From Planctomycetia bacterium (GTDB taxonomy: Bacteria > Planctomycetota > Planctomycetia > Gemmatales > Gemmataceae): a stretch of 34,012 nucleotides of DNA. Position 1 is the stretch's first letter, and the number at the start of each line of letters is the position of its first letter. Positions 17,861 to 25,107 of the stretch are shown here, in pieces. The notes beneath the pieces are model-generated. The model was not told the origin of the DNA, did not search any database, and saw nothing but the letters and a program-made list of their open reading frames with translations. The position numbers and the translations under genes were made by a program. The stretch lies in the NCBI GenBank assembly GCA_005786805.1, contig SYCV01000099.1, positions 1 through 34,012 of the forward strand. The letters are read 5' to 3'.

Positions 17861-17925
17861 AATTTTGTCAGCCTGTTTGAAAAACAGGCAAAGTTTCAAT
17901 TTTGCCCTGAAACTTTGACAAGATT
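17861..17925 (+). other. Three-way-junction RNA structure between the DUF1549/1553 and DUF1501 genes
   Basis: The 95-base gap begins with three nested helices that tile almost without unpaired bases. The outer stem is 17861-17870 with 17916-17925 (10 bp, one T-G wobble). Hairpin 1 is GCCTGTTT (17871-17878), loop GAA, AAACAGGC (17882-17889). Hairpin 2 is AAGTTTCA (17891-17898), a 9-base loop, TGAAACTT (17908-17915). It starts right after the stop codon and ends 30 bases before the next ATG. No T-run follows, so it is not a terminator; it may protect or process the mRNA, or set the ratio of the two proteins. Confidence 0.6.
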
Positions 17926-17955
17926 AAAAACCAAGGGCATTTAAGGAATACTAAG

Positions 17956-19302
17956 ATGGCTAGTAAATTCGTTTCTGATTGCGAAGGTTTCAACCGCCGT
18001 GATTTCATAAGAATTGGTGCCGGCGCAGGCCTTCTTGGGTTAAGCCTTCCCGAAATCTTAAAGCTTGAAGCCACTGCTGCCGCGAAGCGAAATGGTGTAT
18101 CCTCTTCCAAAAAAGCCGACTCCATCATCATGGTTTGGCTTTCCGGTGGTCCTTCCACCATTGATATGTGGGACTTGAAACCCGATGCACCTGAGGGCAT
18201 TCGTGGTGAATTCAAACCGATCAATACTTCCGCTGCTGGTATCCAGATAAGCGAGCACATGCCCAAGATGGCAAAAGTAATTGACAAGACAACCATCGTC
18301 AGGTCCATTTATCATTCCATTCCCTCGCATGGCCCTGCGACAGTCTTCATGACCACTGGTAACAAGCCAACTCCAGCTCTTCAGTACCCAGCCATGGGTT
18401 CGCTTGTTAGCAAGCTTGTAAAGAGTGAGGAAGGTGTTCCTTCCTATGTTTCATTCTCTGATATTCGAGGTGGTACTGCTGGCACTTCGGGTTACCTTGG
18501 CACTGCATACAATCCTTTCATAGTAGAGGGTAGTGCCGGTGGCGATACCAAGGCCAAGACCTCTCTCAAGGTTCGTGGTATTCAACTTCCCACGGACTTT
18601 ACCCTTGAAGAACTGAACAACCGCGATAAGTTGCTGTCAGGTTTTGATTCAACATTCCGTGATGTTGACAAGAAAGCTGACCTTATTCAGGGATTCGATG
18701 CGTTCCATCAACAAGCCCTTGATATCCTGCGTTCCGACAAGACCCGCAAAGCTTTTGATCTTGCACAGGAAAAAGCAGAGACCCGCGCTCGTTATGGCGC
18801 TGACAACTTCGGACAGAGCGCCCTTGCGGCAAGGCGACTTGTTGAAGCTGGTGTTCGCTTTGTGACAATCAGCATTGGTGGATGGGATACCCATAACAAA
18901 ACCTTTGAAGCTCATTCAAAGAATTTGCAGCCGAAATTGGATAACACCCTTTCCGCACTCATCTCAGACCTTTCAGATCGTGGGATGCTGGATCGGACCA
19001 TGGTTTATTGCGCCGGTGAATTCGGCCGTACTCCCAAGGTCAACAAGAATGTTGGTCGTGATCACTGGGCAAGGTCAATGGCTGTTGTTCTTGCTGGTGG
19101 CGGGTTCAAGGGAGGTTATGCCCATGGTTCAACTGATAGCCAAGGCATGGCTGCTGCAAATGACCCCTGCCTCCCAGATGATGTTTCATCAACTATTTTC
19201 TCGAACCTTGGAATTGATCCCAAGACCGAACTTAACTCATCAACCGGCAGGCCTATCCAGTTGTTCCGTGAAGGAACTGTCATTGATAAGTTGCTTGCTT
19301 AA
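17956..19302 (+). CDS. DUF1501 protein with Tat signal
   Basis: A 448-residue protein of the DUF1501 family, which belongs to the alkaline-phosphatase/sulfatase-like fold. The N-terminus is a twin-arginine signal: F-N-R-R-D-F-I-R-I-G, then a Gly/Leu-rich core. Family boxes follow: SIIMVWLSGGPSTIDMWDLKPDAPEGIRGEFKPI, MPKMAKVIDKTTIVRSIYHSIPSHGPA, GVRFVTISIGGWDTHNKTFE, and VYCAGEFGRTPKVNKNVGRDHWARSMAVVLAGGGFKGG. The metal-site-like Asp/His residues of the fold appear kept. It is the standard partner of DUF1549/1553 proteins and lies 95 bases behind one. Its ribosome binding site is AAGGA eight bases upstream. Export folded via Tat suggests a cofactor or metal. Substrate unknown. Confidence 0.96.
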   Translation: MASKFVSDCEGFNRRDFIRIGAGAGLLGLSLPEILKLEATAAAKRNGVSSSKKADSIIMVWLSGGPSTIDMWDLKPDAPEGIRGEFKPINTSAAGIQISEHMPKMAKVIDKTTIVRSIYHSIPSHGPATVFMTTGNKPTPALQYPAMGSLVSKLVKSEEGVPSYVSFSDIRGGTAGTSGYLGTAYNPFIVEGSAGGDTKAKTSLKVRGIQLPTDFTLEELNNRDKLLSGFDSTFRDVDKKADLIQGFDAFHQQALDILRSDKTRKAFDLAQEKAETRARYGADNFGQSALAARRLVEAGVRFVTISIGGWDTHNKTFEAHSKNLQPKLDNTLSALISDLSDRGMLDRTMVYCAGEFGRTPKVNKNVGRDHWARSMAVVLAGGGFKGGYAHGSTDSQGMAAANDPCLPDDVSSTIFSNLGIDPKTELNSSTGRPIQLFREGTVIDKLLA

Positions 19303-19318
19303 TTGTGTTTTCAACCAG

Positions 19319-19349
19319 AAAACCCCCAGCAAAACACTGGGGGTTTTTT
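19319..19349 (+). terminator. Rho-independent terminator after the DUF1501 gene
   Basis: AAAACCCCCAG (19319-19329), a 7-base loop, CTGGGGGTTTT (19337-19347) and further T residues. It lies 17 bases behind the stop and ends the DUF1549/1553-DUF1501 unit. Confidence 0.93.
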
Positions 19350-19466
19350 GTTGGTATTAACCTTAGGCGCTCAATTTGGTTGAAATCAATATGCCGAATA
19401 TGGACGGGCCATTTTTTTTATGAGATCATGAATATCTGAAGGATATTTGTTGAGGGGAGTTGTGCC

Positions 19467-21134
19467 ATGGTTATTAGGTTTTTTGTTTTAGCAGGTTTTT
19501 TATTTGTCGCCAGTTGGTCGGTTTCCAGCCAGGTCACACAGTCTGCGATATCTGAATTGATCCAAGGGTTGGGTAATTCCTCCTTTGAGATTCGTGAAAA
19601 ATCACAGAGAGATCTTGAATTATTGGGGGAACCAGCGCTGGAATCACTTCGTATTGCCAGAAAAAGTGATGATCCCGAAGTGAGGCGCAGGGCGGATGCT
19701 CTGGTTAAAAAAATTGAAGTCGAATCAGATAATAAAAAACTGATAACACCAAAAAAAATAACGATGAAACACATGGATGTCCCGGTTGCTGAGGTTGTTG
19801 CGGACCTAGTCAAGCAATCCGGATATCGGATCGTGCTTGAGGATAAAAGCCGGATTTTTGAAACAAAAAAAATATCTGTTGAAATCAGGGATGCCCCTTT
19901 TTGGGAGGCCCTGCAAACAATAGCCAGGAAAGCTGATTTGGTTGAAATCCCCGGTTTGAGGGGCACTGCGGGCGAACCTATAAAAGTTGAATTTCCCAAG
20001 GCGAACATTCTTCCCAGGATTGCCCCAAAGGCCATTCCCCTAATTCCCGGTAAGGAAACAGATAAAAAAGCCCAGCCTGAAAAAGGCGTTAAGATTGATG
20101 AGGCAAATCCTGTGATTAAGGTGTTGTTTGTGCCACAGGAAAAAGGGGCGCCTGTACCACCCGCACCACCAATGCCGATTTTGCCCCCCGGTATAGGGCA
20201 GGTTTTTGGGCAGGTTGCGATAGGCTTGGACCAGGTTCCAACTGGCAAAGCCAGGGAAAATGTTATTATTTTAAAAGGGGGGAAGTTTGACGAACTTCCT
20301 TCGGATACCCGTACTGCCTTTCGTGTTCGCATGTTGAGAAATCCTGAGAATGTTTTCGGCAAACCCGATGATAAGCACATACTTTTAGGTCTTGAGGTTT
20401 CACCTGAACCCAGGTTGAAGTTGCATGCGATAAGTTCAGTAAACATAACCAAGGCGGTGGACGATATCGGGCAGAATTTGGAACAAGATTCCCTTGCTGC
20501 AAAAAATGACTTGCCCCCATTTCCAGGAAGAATCGTCGCTCGTCCGGTTCAAGCGATAGACCAAATCGGTAACTCGGTGGAATCAAAAGTGCCGGTCCAT
20601 TTAATCAAAGGTGCTAGGGAATCCAAGGTGATTGATTCCATCGAGGGTAAATTGGTGTTACAGGTCATGGATGATTCAAAACCTGTCCTTGAAGTTTCCA
20701 ACATTGAAAAAGAGGTTGGAAAAAAGATTGAGGGAAAATCTGGCGCATGGCTGAAGATCAATGAATGCGTGAAAGTCGCAAATGGATCCCATTCCCTTAA
20801 GATCGAGTATGATATTCCATCGGATGTGGCTGCGAATATTCAAAATAATTTTGGAATTCGGAATAATATTATCATCCAGAATGGTCAATTAAACATCATG
20901 GGGGGAGCCGCACCTGCAAGCCTTGGGGGATTTAAAATCTTTGATGCGGAGGGCAAAGCTTTGACACCAAATTCCTCATCGACAAGCATTTCGGTCGGCC
21001 CGGGCGGCACCAAGCGAAGTATAAATGTCACCTACCCCGCAAGTTCCAAGGCCCCACATAGGATTTTGTATGATGGCGGCTCCACCACGATGGTGGAAGT
21101 GCCTTTCGCGTTGAAGATGGTGCCTTTGAAATAA
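19467..21134 (+). CDS. Secreted protein with HEAT-like helices and an STN-like module
   Basis: A 555-residue exported protein with a Sec signal (about residues 1-22, ending VSSQ). Residues about 28-85 are paired helices resembling a HEAT/armadillo unit (LGNSSFEIREKSQRDLELLGEPALESLRIARKSDDPEVRRRADAL). Residues about 95-155 read like the secretin/TonB N-terminal (STN) fold: ITMKHMDVPVAEVVADLVKQSGYRIVLEDKS, KKISVEIRDAPFWEALQTIARKADL. A Pro/Lys-rich linker follows, then a long beta-rich C-terminal region with no family I recognise; it contains no secretin pore domain. The ATG at 19467 has GGGGAG about seven bases upstream. The gene stands alone, convergent with leuA with only 3 bases between stops. 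Role unknown; a periplasmic binding or scaffold protein is a guess. Confidence 0.8.
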   Translation: MVIRFFVLAGFLFVASWSVSSQVTQSAISELIQGLGNSSFEIREKSQRDLELLGEPALESLRIARKSDDPEVRRRADALVKKIEVESDNKKLITPKKITMKHMDVPVAEVVADLVKQSGYRIVLEDKSRIFETKKISVEIRDAPFWEALQTIARKADLVEIPGLRGTAGEPIKVEFPKANILPRIAPKAIPLIPGKETDKKAQPEKGVKIDEANPVIKVLFVPQEKGAPVPPAPPMPILPPGIGQVFGQVAIGLDQVPTGKARENVIILKGGKFDELPSDTRTAFRVRMLRNPENVFGKPDDKHILLGLEVSPEPRLKLHAISSVNITKAVDDIGQNLEQDSLAAKNDLPPFPGRIVARPVQAIDQIGNSVESKVPVHLIKGARESKVIDSIEGKLVLQVMDDSKPVLEVSNIEKEVGKKIEGKSGAWLKINECVKVANGSHSLKIEYDIPSDVAANIQNNFGIRNNIIIQNGQLNIMGGAAPASLGGFKIFDAEGKALTPNSSSTSISVGPGGTKRSINVTYPASSKAPHRILYDGGSTTMVEVPFALKMVPLK

Positions 21135-21137
21135 GGT

Positions 21138-22697
21138 TTAATTCGGAGGTGGGTTTTCTGTTGGCTTGATTCTCTCACCCTGTACCTGCCTCATGATCAC
21201 CCTGTTTATCACCTGTAGGAATGCCACGGCACTGGCTTCGATCACATCGGTGCTGACTGCCCTGCCGTTCAATACCTTGCCTTCAAAAAGTGCTTCGATC
21301 TGAGCCTCACCCTGCGCATCCTCGCCCACGGTCACATTCCTAAGCCGGTAATCTTTCAAGGTGACATTCACCCCTGTTAGTTTTGAAATAACCTTGAAAA
21401 CAGCATCCACAGGCCCATCTCCAATACAGGCATCCCGGACAATGTGGCCATCCTTATGCCATAGGGCGACAACAGCCGAGGGGATGGTTCCGGTTCCGGC
21501 ATTGCAAGTCACAGCTTCCAAGGTCCAAACGGTGGGGTCGGTGTGGATCTTGGCTTCCGCGAGGGCCTCGATATCAGCATCGTATATGACTTTTTTACGG
21601 TCTGCCAGAGTTTTGAAATCCTCGAAAACGCGTTGAAACTGCGCTTCATCAAGGTGGTAACCAAGTTCCTGCACCCGTTGTTTAAGAGCGTGACGACCGC
21701 TATGTTTTCCAAGGACCAGGTCTGTCTGGGCCAAGCCGATATCCAGGGGGTTCATTATTTCGTAAGTGGAGCGTTCCTTGAGCATGCCATCCTGGTGTAT
21801 GCCCGCCTCGTGGGCAAAGGCATTCTGGCCGACAATGGCCTTGTTGCGCTGGACTTGAATCCCCGTGACATGGGAAACAAGCTTGCTGGTGGAGAAAATT
21901 TTCTTTGTGTTGATATTGGTTCCCAGCTTGAAGTAATCATTGCGGGTTTTGATGGCCATTACAACTTCCTCAAGTGCGCAATTACCCGCTCTCTCGCCTA
22001 TTCCATTGATGGTACATTCGATTTGTCGCGCACCTTCCAATACCGCGGCTAGGCTGTTTGCAACCGCCAGTCCAAGATCATCATGGCAATGCACGCTTAG
22101 AATAGCCTTATCAATGCCCCGAACATTTTTTTTCAGGTGGGCGATCACCTTGGCGTATTGCTCAGGCATGGCATAGCCAACTGTGTCTGGTATGTTGATG
22201 GTTGTCGCGCCAGCCTCAATGGCTTTTTCAACGACCTCAGTAAGGAAATCCAATTCGGTTCGCGCGGCATCTTCCGGGCTGAATTCAACATCATTCAGGT
22301 AACTTTTTGCCCTTTTGATGCCTTCAACCGCCCTGCGGATGATTTCCTCTTTTGCCATTCGTAATTTGAATTCACGATGAATGGCGCTGGTGGCGAGAAA
22401 CACATGAATACGGGGTTTGGGATTATCCTTGAGCGCCTCCCAGGCACGGTCGATATCAGGATTATTGCAGCGGGCCAATCCGCAGATGGTTGGACCATGA
22501 ATCTGCCTGGCGATCTCTCTGACGGCTTCAAAGTCCCCGGGAGAAGCGATGGGAAACCCAGCTTCGATAATATCCACCCCAAGATCACGAAGAGCCATGC
22601 CCACTTCAAGCTTTTCAGCAAGGTTCATGCTTGCGCCTGGCGATTGTTCGCCATCGCGGAGAGTGGTGTCAAAAATGATTACTTTATCCTGGCTCAT
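21138..22697 (-). CDS. leuA: 2-isopropylmalate synthase
   Basis: A 519-residue LeuA, normal length, condensing 2-ketoisovalerate with acetyl-CoA as the first committed step of leucine synthesis. The HMGL-like TIM barrel shows DTTLRDGEQSPGASMN (metal Asp and catalytic Arg), EAGFPIASPGDFEA, INIPDTVGYAMPEQY, and SVHCHDDLGLAVANSLAA with the metal-binding HxH-type site, followed by GIGERAGNCALEEVVM. The linker and the C-terminal LeuA allosteric domain (about 390-505) are present, so leucine feedback inhibition is expected. The start at 22697 has GGGAG about six bases upstream. The frame stays open upstream to 22823, but that part runs through the leader terminator and is not coding. Expression appears to be set by a leucine attenuator immediately upstream. 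Confidence 0.97.
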   Translation of the reverse strand: MSQDKVIIFDTTLRDGEQSPGASMNLAEKLEVGMALRDLGVDIIEAGFPIASPGDFEAVREIARQIHGPTICGLARCNNPDIDRAWEALKDNPKPRIHVFLATSAIHREFKLRMAKEEIIRRAVEGIKRAKSYLNDVEFSPEDAARTELDFLTEVVEKAIEAGATTINIPDTVGYAMPEQYAKVIAHLKKNVRGIDKAILSVHCHDDLGLAVANSLAAVLEGARQIECTINGIGERAGNCALEEVVMAIKTRNDYFKLGTNINTKKIFSTSKLVSHVTGIQVQRNKAIVGQNAFAHEAGIHQDGMLKERSTYEIMNPLDIGLAQTDLVLGKHSGRHALKQRVQELGYHLDEAQFQRVFEDFKTLADRKKVIYDADIEALAEAKIHTDPTVWTLEAVTCNAGTGTIPSAVVALWHKDGHIVRDACIGDGPVDAVFKVISKLTGVNVTLKDYRLRNVTVGEDAQGEAQIEALFEGKVLNGRAVSTDVIEASAVAFLQVINRVIMRQVQGERIKPTENPPPN

Positions 22698-22710
22698 AAA
22701 AACTCCCGAC

Positions 22711-22737
22711 AAAAAAAAACGGAACCTTCTGGTTCCG
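22711..22737 (-). terminator. Attenuator terminator in the leuA leader
   Basis: On the minus strand CGGAACC (22737-22731), loop AGAA, GGTTCCG (22726-22720), followed at once by nine T residues (22719-22711). This perfect 7-bp terminator lies 13 bases ahead of the leuA start, where a terminator makes sense only as an attenuator. Confidence 0.88.
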
Positions 22738-22788
22738 GGGTTTTCATTCTCGCTTGGGTTATATTTGGCTTCGAGAAAAATCCCCAGA
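22734..22788 (-). promoter_or_regulatory. Antiterminator helix of the leuA attenuator
   Basis: The segment right behind the leader-peptide stop (22788-22772, TCTGGGGATTTTTCTCG) can pair with 22752-22734 (CGAGAATGAAAACCCCGGA). The helix is interrupted only by a bulged A at 22781 and a small TG bulge at 22746-22745. It captures four of the seven bases of the terminator's 5' arm, so it and the terminator exclude each other. A competing short helix, TCCCC (22805-22801) with GGGGA (22785-22781), would sequester the same strand when no ribosome is present. Confidence 0.72.
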
Positions 22789-22845
22789 TCATCCCTTGGA
22801 GGGGAGAATAAGAAGAAGTTCAAGAAGTAGCAATTTTTGACGCAT
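22789..22845 (-). CDS. leuL: Leucine leader peptide of the leuA attenuator
   Basis: An 18-codon frame reading MRQKLLLLELLLILPSKG and then TGA. Eight of codons 5-14 are Leu (TTG, CTA, five CTT, CTC), a density hard to explain except as a leucine-sensing leader. It is followed by antiterminator and terminator helices and then leuA 91 bases downstream of its stop. Known logic: scarce charged tRNA-Leu stalls the ribosome on the Leu codons, leaving 22788-22772 free to form the antiterminator; fast translation to the stop at 22789-22791 covers that strand and the terminator forms. No clear Shine-Dalgarno is seen; a candidate promoter would start the RNA only a few bases ahead of the ATG. The product itself likely has no function. 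Confidence 0.85.
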   Translation of the reverse strand: MRQKLLLLELLLILPSKG

Positions 22846-22856
22846 AGTTAATTTCT

Positions 22857-22885
22857 ATGATAGGAGTAAAACCTCATTCATGCAA
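22857..22885 (-). promoter_or_regulatory. Candidate promoter of the leuA leader transcript
   Basis: On the minus strand TTGCAT (22885-22880), 17 bases, then TATCAT (22862-22857). The -10 matches TATAAT at five of six positions; the -35 is weak. Transcription would start near 22850, about five bases ahead of the leader-peptide ATG. Confidence 0.5.
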
Positions 22886-23024
22886 GCTTTCTCAAGGTTA
22901 TTGCGCTACTTTTGCCAAACTTGGAAGCCAAATACCCGGTTGACTAGGGTTGAAATCTATGGGATGTTAAGGAAAGTTGTGAAATATACCCGCCTTTTTT
23001 CCTGGAAAATTGCAGGAGTTGATG

Positions 23025-24311
23025 ATGAATATTCGCGAACAACGAAGAAGTTTTATCAAGAAAAGTTCCATGCTTTCAGTTGGGTTGATGGTTGCACCCG
23101 GAATAATTAGAGCCGGGGATAACAAACCCAAACTCAATATTGGCCTGATCGGGTTGTCTGGAAAAGGCGCTTCCAACCTTGCGGGGGTGTTGAGTGAAAA
23201 CATAGTCGCCCTTTGCGATGTGGATGAATCAAGGGCCGCCAAGGCGCGGAGTGAACATCCCAAGGCCAAGTTTTTCCAGGATTATCGTAAACTAATCGAT
23301 CTCAAGGAATTGGATGCGATTGTCATAAGCACACCCGACCATGTGCATGCGGTGCAGGCGATTGCAGCCATGCAGTCAGGCAGGCCGGTTTATTGTGAAA
23401 AACCGCTGGCCCATTCAGTCCTTGAAGTAAGAAAAATGGTCAAAACCGCGAATGAAAAGGGATTGGTTACCCAGATGGGAACGCAAATTCACGCGGGTAA
23501 CAATTATCGCAGGGTCGTTGAGATTATCCAAGCGGGGGTGCTGGGTGAAATAAGCAGGGTCCAGGTTTGGGTAAGCTCTTTACCCAACATCAGGACTCTT
23601 TCGAAGACTCCGGTTCAGGTGCCTGCAGGCTTTGATTATGATCTTTGGCTTGGTCCCGTTCCCCATAGGCAATACGATCCCGCATTCACTCATTTCAACT
23701 GGAGATACTTCTGGGAGTTCGGCGGGGGTGTTTTCGCGGACATGGCATGTCATTACATGGATCTTGTGCATTGGTCGCTTGACCTGCGAAAACCTCTGAC
23801 GGTGGAGGCTGTCTCCAAAAGGGTTCAGGCGGGAGATCAAACTGTTCCGGACCTTGTCAAAGCTGATTTTCAATATCCAAATCGCGGTGCAAGGTCTGCG
23901 GTGCATCTGACCTGGTACAACGGTGTGAAGGGGCCAGGTTGGGATCATGAAAAACCCTACCATGGCTTTGCTTCAGGTGTGCTTTTTGAAGGCTCCAAGG
24001 GCCAGTTGATTGCAGATTATTCAAAATACAAGCTTCTTCCTGAAGATAAGTTCAAGGGATTCACGCCTCCACCTGAAACCATTCCCAATTCAATAGGTCA
24101 CCACCAGGAATGGATTGAAGCAATAAAAAACAAAAAGGTCACCACTTGTAATTTTGATTATAGTGGCGCCCTCGCGGAAACCGTATTGCTTGGTAATGTG
24201 GCCCTTCGCAGTGGTATGAAAATAAGCTGGGACGATGCCAAGGGTACCACCGGGAACAAGGAAGCGGACAAGTACCTGATTAGGGAATACAGGAAGGGTT
24301 GGACCTTGTGA
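23025..24311 (+). CDS. Gfo/Idh/MocA-family oxidoreductase with Tat signal
   Basis: A 428-residue protein with a twin-arginine signal (E-Q-R-R-S-F-I-K-K, then a hydrophobic core to about residue 30). The N-terminal Rossmann domain has LNIGLIGLSGKGASNLAG, ALCDVDESRAAKA, DAIVISTPDHVHAVQAIAAMQSGRPVYCEKPLAHSVLE (the family EKP motif with catalytic-type Lys). The C-terminal alpha/beta domain carries DMACHYMDLVHWSLDL, with the conserved D-x3-H region. Exported members of this NAD(P)-dependent sugar oxidoreductase family are very numerous in planctomycetes and probably act on sugars or polyols in the periplasm. ATG 23025 lies six bases behind AGGAG; ATG 23022 and TTG 23010 are less well spaced. Divergent from leuA. 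Confidence 0.94.
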   Translation: MNIREQRRSFIKKSSMLSVGLMVAPGIIRAGDNKPKLNIGLIGLSGKGASNLAGVLSENIVALCDVDESRAAKARSEHPKAKFFQDYRKLIDLKELDAIVISTPDHVHAVQAIAAMQSGRPVYCEKPLAHSVLEVRKMVKTANEKGLVTQMGTQIHAGNNYRRVVEIIQAGVLGEISRVQVWVSSLPNIRTLSKTPVQVPAGFDYDLWLGPVPHRQYDPAFTHFNWRYFWEFGGGVFADMACHYMDLVHWSLDLRKPLTVEAVSKRVQAGDQTVPDLVKADFQYPNRGARSAVHLTWYNGVKGPGWDHEKPYHGFASGVLFEGSKGQLIADYSKYKLLPEDKFKGFTPPPETIPNSIGHHQEWIEAIKNKKVTTCNFDYSGALAETVLLGNVALRSGMKISWDDAKGTTGNKEADKYLIREYRKGWTL

Positions 24312-24338
24312 TCAACACCCCCCGATGACTGGTTGTGA

Positions 24339-25097
24339 TCAGGGGTTGAAAAAAAACTGGATGGTTTTCACCAGGAAAACATTCAATACAAGGACCGATA
24401 CGATTGAGGAAACGACACCCTTGGTGGCGGCTTTTCCGACCCCTTCCGTTCCGCCCTCTGTTTCGTTTCCATGGAAGCAGCCTGAGATTCCAATGGCCAG
24501 CCCGAAAAAAATTGTTTTGCCAAGTGCTGGTAATGATTCCCTCAGGGTTAAAACTCTTAATACCTCATTTTGATATTGGGAAAAACTCATTGATCCCGTG
24601 AGTGACTCGGTTAAAAAGCCTGAATAAATCGCCAGATATGCTGTGAAAATCGTGAGGATTGGAAGCGTGATTACGCAGGCAATTATCCTTGGTGCCATCA
24701 GCACCCGCATGGGTGATAATCCCAGAAGCATAAGAGCATCAATCTGTTCTGTTTGTTTCATGGAGCCGATTTCAGCAGCAAGGCTGGCGCCAGACCTTCC
24801 CGCCAGTATCAACGCCGAACACAACGGGGCGAATTCAACCACTACTGCAAGCGCGAGTGCCTGTGGCAGATATGCCACCGCGGAGGGACCCGCGACATTC
24901 ACAAGCGCATCTCGCAGATGGATCCAGACAACCATTCCAATCGCCAACCCCGCGATTATTGCCAAAGGAAGCGCACCCATAAGGGATTTGTAAGTTTGCC
25001 GCAGTAACTCTTGAGGACTGTAAAGGGCTGATGGCAGATGATAGATCGCATCCATGATGAATGATATTGCCTGCCAAAGCTTTGAAAAAATTTGCAT
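24339..25097 (-). CDS. mlaE: MlaE-family ABC transporter permease
   Basis: A 252-residue inner-membrane protein of the MlaE/YrbE (DUF140) family, the permease of ABC systems that move phospholipids or similar lipids between membranes. Landmarks are the N-terminal amphipathic helix, LPLAIIAGLAIGMVVW, the core E-F-A-P-L-C-S-A-L-I-L-A-G-R-S-G-A-S-L-A-A-E-I-G-S-M-K-Q-T-E-Q-I-D-A-L box, PRIIACVITLPILTIF, and FGLAIGISGCFHG with G-G-T-E-G-V-G-K-A-A-T. The next membrane segment completes the family length. The ATPase (MlaF) and MCE (MlaD) partners are not in the window. Its ribosome binding site (AAAGG) overlaps the methyltransferase stop, so the two are coupled. Confidence 0.94.
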   Translation of the reverse strand: MQIFSKLWQAISFIMDAIYHLPSALYSPQELLRQTYKSLMGALPLAIIAGLAIGMVVWIHLRDALVNVAGPSAVAYLPQALALAVVVEFAPLCSALILAGRSGASLAAEIGSMKQTEQIDALMLLGLSPMRVLMAPRIIACVITLPILTIFTAYLAIYSGFLTESLTGSMSFSQYQNEVLRVLTLRESLPALGKTIFFGLAIGISGCFHGNETEGGTEGVGKAATKGVVSSIVSVLVLNVFLVKTIQFFFNP

Positions 25098-25107
25098 TTG
25101 GAACCTT

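Noticed and set aside
19418-20452. 344-codon minus-strand open frame, Ser-rich
   Set aside because: Lies opposite the STN-like protein gene, has low-complexity composition and no recognisable domain; the plus-strand frame has a signal peptide and ribosome binding site.
22698-22823. 42-residue N-terminal extension of LeuA
   Set aside because: It would translate through the attenuator terminator and T-run; LeuA homologues begin near MSQDKVIIFDTTLRDGEQ and a ribosome binding site precedes 22697.
24313-24349. Terminator between the oxidoreductase and mlaE genes
   Set aside because: The stem TCAAC-CCCC/GGGGTTGA is bulged and is followed by A residues on the plus strand; on the minus strand the T-run precedes rather than follows it.
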